Below the pieces are notes generated by a model. It had not been told where the DNA came from and searched no databases. It saw only the letters and a list, made by a program, of their open reading frames with translations. Below are positions 45,357 through 48,940 of a stretch of DNA of 48,940 bases, piece by piece. The DNA is taken from positions 1-48,940 of the IMG/VR virus record IMGVR_UViG_3300046009_003988; one strand, given 5' to 3'. The DNA is from a virus. The translations under genes and the position numbers were made by a program. Within the stretch, counting starts at the first letter, position 1; every line of letters starts with the position of its first letter.

Positions 45357-45431
45357 AGCGGGGTAGGAAAGTGGAAATCCGCTAGGCTCATAACCTAGAG
45401 AACGCTGGTTCGATTCCAGTCCCCGCAACCA
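45357..45431 (+). tRNA. tRNA-Met(CAT), initiator-like
   Basis: Acceptor GCGGGG pairs with CCCCGC while position 1 (A) faces A72 unpaired, as the 1-72 mismatch is in initiator tRNA. The anticodon loop is CTCATAA in the stem CTAGG/CCTAG. The 3' end CCCCGCAACCA, with CCA encoded, equals that of bacterial initiator tRNAs. Only two of the three usual G-C pairs are present at the base of the anticodon stem. Confidence 0.88.
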
Positions 45432-45437
45432 AACAAG

Positions 45438-45473
45438 AGGCTGTCTTAACTTAATTGTTAGACAGCCTTTTTT
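45438..45473 (+). terminator. Terminator after tRNA-Met
   Basis: AGGCTGTC pairs with GACAGCCT, followed by TTTTTT. Confidence 0.92.
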
Positions 45474-45488
45474 ATTTATAGGAAATAT

Positions 45489-45851
45489 ATGTCGCGTTTA
45501 GAGGGTTATGTAGAAAAAGGTTGGGGTAGTGAGTTAATTTGGGCAACCAATAATAAGTATTGTGGTAAACTATTAAAGTTCAATACTGGTGCTAAGTTTA
45601 GTATGCACTTCCATGCTAAAAAAGAAGAAACTTGGTTTGTGTTGGGCGGTAGATTTATAGTTAGTTTTATTAAGACTAATGATGCCTCAGTACATGACGA
45701 GGAGTTAGGCCCTGGAGATGTATGGCATAATAATATATTAGAGCCACATCAACTAATATGCCTAGAAGAAGGCACTATTATTGAAGTTAGTACACCAGAT
45801 AGTGTAGAAGATAACTATAGAGTACTGCCTGGAGATAGTCAACGTGCGTAA
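45489..45851 (+). CDS. Cupin protein (sugar-metabolism type)
   Basis: 120 residues. Cupin motif 1 is GAKFSMHFHAKKEETWFVLG (two His, one Glu), and motif 2 is GPGDVWHNNILEPHQLICLE. Closest in look to the cupin half of mannose-6-phosphate isomerase/GMP proteins. It forms an overlapping operon with heptose nucleotidyltransferase- and kinase-like genes, so a sugar-phosphate role is likely. No promoter is seen directly upstream; read-through of the terminator may supply transcription. Confidence 0.85.
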   Translation: MSRLEGYVEKGWGSELIWATNNKYCGKLLKFNTGAKFSMHFHAKKEETWFVLGGRFIVSFIKTNDASVHDEELGPGDVWHNNILEPHQLICLEEGTIIEVSTPDSVEDNYRVLPGDSQRA

Positions 45852-46242
45852 AGCTGTTATAAATGGTAGTTTTGATATATTACATCCAGGACATTTAAAA
45901 CTAATAAACGTAGCTAGATTTTCAGCAGAACACTTACTAATATGTATAGATAGTGATAGGCGCATCAAAGAACTAAAGGGTGATAGTAGACCAATTAATA
46001 ATGAAGACTGGCGAGTAGCCATGTTGGATGCTATCAAAGGTGTAAACGAAGTAGTAGTATTTGATAGCCAAGAAGAACTAGAAAATATATTAAAGTACTA
46101 TCAAGCAGATGTTATGGTCAAAGGTAGTGATTATAAAGATAAACCAATTATAGGTAGTCAATACTGCCAAGAAATTATTTTTGTGGATAGATTAGATGAA
46201 TACTCAACAAGCGCGAAAATTCAAGATATTACTTCTAGGTGA
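45844..46242 (+). CDS. HldE C-terminal-like nucleotidyltransferase
   Basis: 132 residues. INGSFDILHPGHLKLI carries the HxGH nucleotide-binding motif, and ADVMVKGSDYKD fits the RfaE2/HldE domain that attaches a nucleotide to heptose 1-phosphate. GTG start, 8-base overlap with the cupin gene. In bacteria this domain is usually fused to the kinase; here the order is reversed and the domains are separate. Confidence 0.88.
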   Translation: MRKAVINGSFDILHPGHLKLINVARFSAEHLLICIDSDRRIKELKGDSRPINNEDWRVAMLDAIKGVNEVVVFDSQEELENILKYYQADVMVKGSDYKDKPIIGSQYCQEIIFVDRLDEYSTSAKIQDITSR

Positions 46243-46942
46243 TAGTTGTATTGATATCTACCAATATGGCTCAATAGAGCGTATTAGTCCAGAAGCCCCA
46301 GTACCCGTATTTAAATTACTATACGAAGAAACTCGTGAGGGTATGAGTTCCAATGTTAAAGCTAACTTAGAAATGCTGGGTTGCGATGTTACTCATTTCC
46401 ATGGTGCTACAAGTATTAAAACTAGATTAATAGATAATCATAGTAAACAGCATATTGTAAGAATAGATGTAGATAAAGAAACTCTACCACTTTACTATAA
46501 GTTTGATTTAGATGGGTATGATGCAATAGTAATTAGTGATTACTGTAAGGGTTATATAACCTACGACCTAGTACAAGACCTTAGACATAGATTTAAAGGG
46601 CCAATCTTTATAGATACTAAAAAACATGACTTAGTTAAATTTAAAGGTTGTTTTGTAAAAGTAAACAGTTCCGAAGCAACGCAGGCAACTTCTACTGTTA
46701 GTGACTTAATTGTTACTAAAGGTGGAGACGGTGCAAGTTATAATGGTAGAACTTATATAGGTAATAAAGTCACAGTACGAGATGTTTGTGGTGCAGGAGA
46801 TACCTTCTTGGCTGCCCTAGCATACCAGTATTTAAATACTAATAGTATTGAAGAGGCTATTGAGTTTGCTAATAAAGCAAGTTCTATTACAGTTCAAAAA
46901 CTTGGAGTATATGCCCCATCATTCTCAGAAATTCTGACTTGA
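46196..46942 (+). CDS. HldE N-terminal-like PfkB-family kinase
   Basis: 248 residues. LLLGDSCIDIYQYG, ISPEAPVPVFK (typical RfaE1), GMSSNVKANLEMLG and the anion-hole motif VCGAGDTFLAAL. Shorter than the usual domain of about 315 residues, mainly in the middle. It overlaps the nucleotidyltransferase gene by 47 bases in another frame. Together with it and the cupin it could make or alter an activated heptose for surface glycans. Confidence 0.88.
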   Translation: MNTQQARKFKILLLGDSCIDIYQYGSIERISPEAPVPVFKLLYEETREGMSSNVKANLEMLGCDVTHFHGATSIKTRLIDNHSKQHIVRIDVDKETLPLYYKFDLDGYDAIVISDYCKGYITYDLVQDLRHRFKGPIFIDTKKHDLVKFKGCFVKVNSSEATQATSTVSDLIVTKGGDGASYNGRTYIGNKVTVRDVCGAGDTFLAALAYQYLNTNSIEEAIEFANKASSITVQKLGVYAPSFSEILT

Positions 46943-46967
46943 TTGTTTAGTTAAATTGCCGTATAAT
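46939..46967 (+). promoter_or_regulatory. Promoter of small gene and tRNA-Arg
   Basis: TTGATT, 17 bases, TATAAT, overlapping the kinase stop codon. Confidence 0.82.
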
Positions 46968-46991
46968 TATATATTAAATCGGAGAATAACT

Positions 46992-47150
46992 ATGACAGAT
47001 AAAGAGTGGGTAGAAATGCTTAATAAACTTTTAAACCTAGAAGATGAAAAATACTGGGATGAAACTATACAAAAATTAAATGCTATGCGTTCAGACTTAG
47101 AATACTTAGAAATTCAACGCATACCATTTAAAACTAGACCAATAGTATAA
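46992..47150 (+). CDS. Small acidic hypothetical protein
   Basis: 52 residues from MTDKEWVEMLNKLLNLEDEK, helical. Start set at 46992 by CGGAGAATAACTATG; an upstream in-frame ATG at 46956 lies inside the promoter. Followed 6 bases later by tRNA-Arg on the same transcript. Confidence 0.7.
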   Translation: MTDKEWVEMLNKLLNLEDEKYWDETIQKLNAMRSDLEYLEIQRIPFKTRPIV

Positions 47151-47155
47151 CTAAT

Positions 47156-47230
47156 GCGTCTATGGTGAAACGGATATCACATGGGATTTCTACTCCCCTA
47201 TTCTAGGTTCGATTCCTAGTGGGCGTACCA
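47156..47230 (+). tRNA. tRNA-Arg(TCT)
   Basis: Acceptor GCGTCTA/TGGGCGT, anticodon loop TTTCTAC in GGGA/TCCC, T-arm CTAGG-TTCGATT-CCTAG, encoded ACCA end. TCT reads AGA and AGG, common in AT-rich phage genes. Confidence 0.92.
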
Positions 47231-47243
47231 AATAAATATTGAC

Positions 47244-47272
47244 TTGACCCTAAGTCGTAAAAGCTGTATAAT
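47244..47272 (+). promoter_or_regulatory. Promoter of 98-residue gene and tRNA-Glu
   Basis: TTGACC, 17 bases, TATAAT. The same TTGACCCTAAG start recurs at the promoter at 48833. Confidence 0.85.
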
Positions 47273-47301
47273 TATATTTTAAATCAAAAAAGGAAAATAA
47301 A

Positions 47302-47598
47302 ATGACAAATTATTTAGTAAGTTATGCAACAGACTCCACAACAGCTGCTACAGTTGTATATGGTGTAGAAAATTATGAAGACCTTTTTGAGTTAGCAATC
47401 CGCGACTTCTTTGACTATGCAACAGGTGAAGTTGACGAAAATGACAACGACATTTTAGAGTCTGTTAATGTTTTGCGTAAATTTGTAGAAAGTGGGGATT
47501 TCTTTGGAGCTTGTTCTGATAGTGGCGTTTATTTTGGTGATATCATTGCTGTAGATGAGGCATTAAAATATGTTACAACTCTAGCCGACTTTAATTAG
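47302..47598 (+). CDS. Acidic hypothetical protein
   Basis: 98 residues, strongly acidic (TGEVDENDNDILESVN), start MTNYLVSYATDSTTAATVVY. AAAAAGGAAAATAAAATG gives the ribosome-binding site. The acidity could suit a DNA mimic, but there is no specific evidence. tRNA-Glu follows 6 bases after its stop. Confidence 0.75.
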   Translation: MTNYLVSYATDSTTAATVVYGVENYEDLFELAIRDFFDYATGEVDENDNDILESVNVLRKFVESGDFFGACSDSGVYFGDIIAVDEALKYVTTLADFN

Positions 47599-47604
47599 TA
47601 AACT

Positions 47605-47679
47605 ACTTGCATCGTCTAATGGTTAGGACACCGCCCTTTCACGGCGTCAATACGAGTTCGAATCTCGTTGCGAGTACCA
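47605..47679 (+). tRNA. tRNA-Glu(TTC)
   Basis: Acceptor ACTTGCA/TGCGAGT, anticodon loop CTTTCAC in CCGCC/GGCGT, T-arm ACGAG-TTCGAAT-CTCGT, encoded ACCA end. Confidence 0.92.
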
Positions 47680-47696
47680 TATAAAATAGTATATTA

Positions 47697-47792
47697 GTGC
47701 CACTTAATCAATATATGCGGAGTAGTTCTAGACATTACCTTCCGCGGGTTACCAGTTGCGCGACTGGACTAGTATGCTACTTTATGTGGTAC
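47697..47792 (+). ncRNA. Cloverleaf-like structured element between tRNAs
   Basis: The ends GTGCCAC and GTGGTAC pair (7 bp) and enclose three stems: GCGGA/TCCGC (47717, 47741), CCAGT/ACTGG (47752, 47763) and AGTA/TACT (47771, 47778). The 96-base size and the multiloop shape recall a tRNA, but there is no T-loop sequence and no clear anticodon. Confidence 0.5.
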
Positions 47793-47809
47793 AATTGGAA
47801 TATTTAGGA

Positions 47810-47880
47810 GTGAATATAGTGTAATGGAAGCACCTTAGATTGTGATTCTAATAGTACGGGTTCGAACCCCGTTATTCACC
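47810..47880 (+). tRNA. tRNA-His(GTG) inside a long extra helix
   Basis: Acceptor GTGAATA/TATTCAC, anticodon loop TTGTGAT in TTAGA/TCTAA, T-arm ACGGG-TTCGAAC-CCCGT. Discriminator C as usual for His. CCA is not encoded, unlike the other tRNAs here. The tRNA is flanked by GGAATATTTAGG (47797-47808) and CCTAAATATTCC (47881-47892), a perfect 12-bp extension of the acceptor stem. Confidence 0.9.
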
Positions 47881-47895
47881 CCTAAATATTCCGAC

Positions 47896-47924
47896 TTGAT
47901 ATTTAGAGTTAAAGCCTGTATAAT
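47896..47924 (+). promoter_or_regulatory. Promoter of 62-residue gene
   Basis: TTGATA, 17 bases, TATAAT. Confidence 0.82.
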
Positions 47925-47945
47925 GTTTCTTTAATTGGAGAAATT

Positions 47946-48134
47946 ATGGCTAAAGCATATACAAAAGAAGATTTAATTGGTGCTTTCCTAATGCGCTTTA
48001 TTAAGGCTGGATTAGATATTACCAATTTAGAAATTATGGCAAATGAGTTCTTTGATAAAGTAGGTAGAGATAAGTTTCGTAGTTACGCAAGTGTTGATGC
48101 CGAAGTAATGCGAGAATACCGCGAATTTGTTTAA
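47946..48134 (+). CDS. Small hypothetical protein
   Basis: 62 residues, helical (MAKAYTKEDLIGAFLMRFIK, FDKVGRDKFRSYASVDAEVM). TTGGAGAAATTATG resembles the ribosome-binding sites of the HTH paralogues. Function unknown. Confidence 0.72.
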   Translation: MAKAYTKEDLIGAFLMRFIKAGLDITNLEIMANEFFDKVGRDKFRSYASVDAEVMREYREFV

Positions 48135-48140
48135 ATAATG

Positions 48141-48233
48141 GCAGACCCGCTAGAACTCTGCCTCCGCTGACGCGAAATCGGGATAGTCTGCGCTCACGGG
48201 GTTTGTTAGGTTCCTGACACACGAATACCTAAC
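48141..48233 (+). promoter_or_regulatory. Structured spacer before short membrane peptide
   Basis: GCAGAC (48141) pairs with GTCTGC (48186), extended by CCG/CGG, followed by the stem GTTAGGT/ACCTAAC (48205, 48227). No gene. Possible processing site or leader for the next gene. Confidence 0.5.
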
Positions 48234-48252
48234 ACTAATTTAAGGAAATAAA

Positions 48253-48336
48253 ATGAAAATACTAGCAATAATTCTAATAATAGCATGGATACTAGTAATT
48301 TCAGGAATGTGGATTTATATGTCCGCATTAATTTAA
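48253..48336 (+). CDS. Short membrane peptide
   Basis: 27 residues, nearly all hydrophobic (MKILAIILIIAWILVISGMW). TTAAGGAAATAAAATG as ribosome-binding site. Followed 7 bases later by tRNA-Asp. Confidence 0.6.
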   Translation: MKILAIILIIAWILVISGMWIYMSALI

Positions 48337-48343
48337 TTTTACT

Positions 48344-48418
48344 GGTTTAGTCGTATAATGGTTATTACGCAGGCTTGTCAAGCCTATTATCGGAGTTCAA
48401 TTCTCCGCTGAACCGCCA
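48344..48418 (+). tRNA. tRNA-Asp(GTC)
   Basis: Acceptor GGTTTAG/CTGAACC, anticodon loop TTGTCAA in CAGGC/GCCTA, T-arm CGGAG-TTCAATT-CTCCG, discriminator G as in Asp tRNAs, CCA encoded. Confidence 0.92.
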
Positions 48419-48436
48419 ATAAATAAAGGAATAGAT

Positions 48437-48610
48437 GTGCCACTATATAATTATAAATGTACTAAATGCGGTCATGAGTTTGAGGGTATTGCTAGATATA
48501 GTGAGTCAGCAACTAAACCTTGTCCAGAGTGTGAACAAATAGCAGAAAAACAAGTATCAGCAACAGAAAATATCAAATTTACAGGAATTCGTGGCTCTGC
48601 CACGATGTGA
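48437..48610 (+). CDS. FmdB-type zinc ribbon protein
   Basis: 57 residues with a GTG start: PLYNYKCTKCGHEFEGIA, then KPCPECEQIAEKQVS. Two Cys-x-x-Cys pairs (8/11 and 29/32) and the PLYxYxCxxCGHxFE opening match the FmdB/regulatory zinc ribbon family, first described near formamide and methylamide genes of a methylotroph. An overlapping ATG at 48435 opens another frame without motifs. Lies directly upstream of pqqA and its leader. Confidence 0.85.
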   Translation: MPLYNYKCTKCGHEFEGIARYSESATKPCPECEQIAEKQVSATENIKFTGIRGSATM

Positions 48611-48611
48611 C

Positions 48612-48698
48612 AGCTAGGAAAGACTAGCAGGCTAGCTCTCCAATGAATTGTAGAAAGTACTCAAATTGGACCTGCATATTATTAATCCAAATTAGGAG
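48612..48698 (+). promoter_or_regulatory. Structured leader of pqqA with competing stems
   Basis: GCTAG-GAAAGA-CTAGC hairpin (48613-48628). ATTGGA (48665-48670) can pair with TCCAAT (48639-48644), or in part (TTGGA) with TCCAA (48686-48690), which lies beside the AGGAG ribosome-binding site (48694-48698). Confidence 0.45.
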
Positions 48699-48705
48699 AA
48701 TTACT

Positions 48706-48777
48706 ATGTGGACATCACCAGCAGCGACAGAAATGCGCTTTGGCTTTGAAGTTACAATGTACGTTTGTAATCGTTAA
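48706..48777 (+). CDS. pqqA: PqqA, precursor peptide of PQQ (phage-encoded)
   Basis: 23 residues, the exact family length. It opens [10 protein letters not shown] and contains [12 protein letters not shown]. The conserved E-V-T-x-Y (Glu15, Tyr19) holds the two residues that PqqE crosslinks and later enzymes convert to pyrroloquinoline quinone, cofactor of methanol, glucose and other dehydrogenases. Good ribosome-binding site (AGGAG, 7 bases before ATG) and a terminator just after. No pqqB-E genes are in the window, so the peptide would feed the host pathway. An intact start, length and motif argue against chance. Confidence 0.9.
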   Translation: MWTSPAATEMRFGFEVTMYVCNR

Positions 48778-48791
48778 GAGTTAAGGTCTTT

Positions 48792-48825
48792 GGTAGTTTC
48801 TACTTAATGAAACTACCATTAAATT
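48792..48825 (+). terminator. Terminator after pqqA
   Basis: GGTAGTTTC pairs with GAAACTACC, followed by ATTAAATTT. The T-run is interrupted, so efficiency may be moderate. Confidence 0.7.
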
Positions 48826-48832
48826 TATTTAC

Positions 48833-48861
48833 TTGACCCTAAGCTGAAAAATCCGTATAAT
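48833..48861 (+). promoter_or_regulatory. Promoter of the last, leaderless gene
   Basis: TTGACC, 17 bases, TATAAT. The ATG of the next gene begins 7 bases after the -10 box. Confidence 0.85.
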
Positions 48862-48867
48862 ACTAAA

Positions 48868-48940
48868 ATGAATATTTTTATATTAGACTATAACATTGAA
48901 AAATGTGCGCAGTACCATTGCGATAAACACGTAGTTAAAA
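48868..48940 (+). CDS. Phage protein of the HCDKHVVK family (partial)
   Basis: 24 residues visible before the window ends: MNIFILDYN then CAQYHCDKHVVK. This opening resembles a widespread uncharacterised phage protein family with the same AxxHCDKHVVK motif; function unknown to me. No ribosome-binding site precedes it and the promoter places transcription start at or next to the ATG, so the mRNA is probably leaderless. Confidence 0.75.
   Translation, partial: MNIFILDYNIEKCAQYHCDKHVVK

Overview
The window is part of the genome of a tailed phage with a long tail. A complete lambda/HK97-type morphogenesis block lies on the minus strand: terminase, HK97-type portal, protease-capsid fusion, connector, tail terminator, tail tube, G/GT chaperones, tape measure, M-L-K-I minor tail proteins, a J-type tail tip and fibre proteins. 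No integrase, excisionase or classical repressor is visible, so nothing here points to lysogeny. The DNA is AT-rich. Promoters are almost all sigma70-like (TTGACN, 17 bases, TATAAT), so host polymerase probably reads the genome. Lipopolysaccharide-type sugar genes suggest a Gram-negative host. A small gene at 48706 encodes what looks like PqqA, the precursor peptide of the redox cofactor PQQ, which suggests a host with a PQQ enzyme, for example an AT-rich methylotrophic betaproteobacterium. The host assignment is inference.

Layout. 1-31.7 kb (minus): fibres, tail tip J carrying an N-terminal Hint (intein-like) domain, two tandem copies of the I-like assembly protein, tail proteins, head proteins, TerL, a FkbM methyltransferase, a TPR-glycosyltransferase and a small-terminase-like protein. 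The 31.8-32.0 kb region is non-coding, G-rich next to terS, and separates the minus and plus halves. 32.0-37.7 kb (plus): many small genes (SprT-like protease, HAD phosphatase, DnaQ-like exonuclease, SemiSWEET-like membrane protein, three paralogous HTH proteins). They are separated by a repeated cassette that holds a hairpin and an outward-facing minus-strand promoter. Four stacked promoters at 37.07-37.34 kb drive the third HTH gene, which is followed by about 600 bases of apparently structured RNA ending in a terminator. 38.4-43.5 kb (minus): a fourth HTH paralogue and small genes including a second SprT-like protease, an AbrB-like protein and a metallophosphatase. 43.8-48.9 kb (plus): a second large structured leader, a DUF5664-type nucleotide hydrolase, five tRNAs (initiator-like Met, Arg, Glu, His, Asp), a cupin plus split HldE-like heptose genes, several small genes, a zinc-ribbon protein and pqqA.

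Working together: the minus late block builds the virion. The plus regions carry early or accessory functions: regulators, nucleases, nucleotide and sugar metabolism, tRNAs and cofactor supply. The least ordinary items are pqqA, the intein-like domain in J, the two large structured RNA candidates, the stacked promoters with covarying leader hairpins, the repeated promoter/hairpin cassettes, and a tRNA-His held in a long extra helix. All calls come from reading the sequence; no database search was run.
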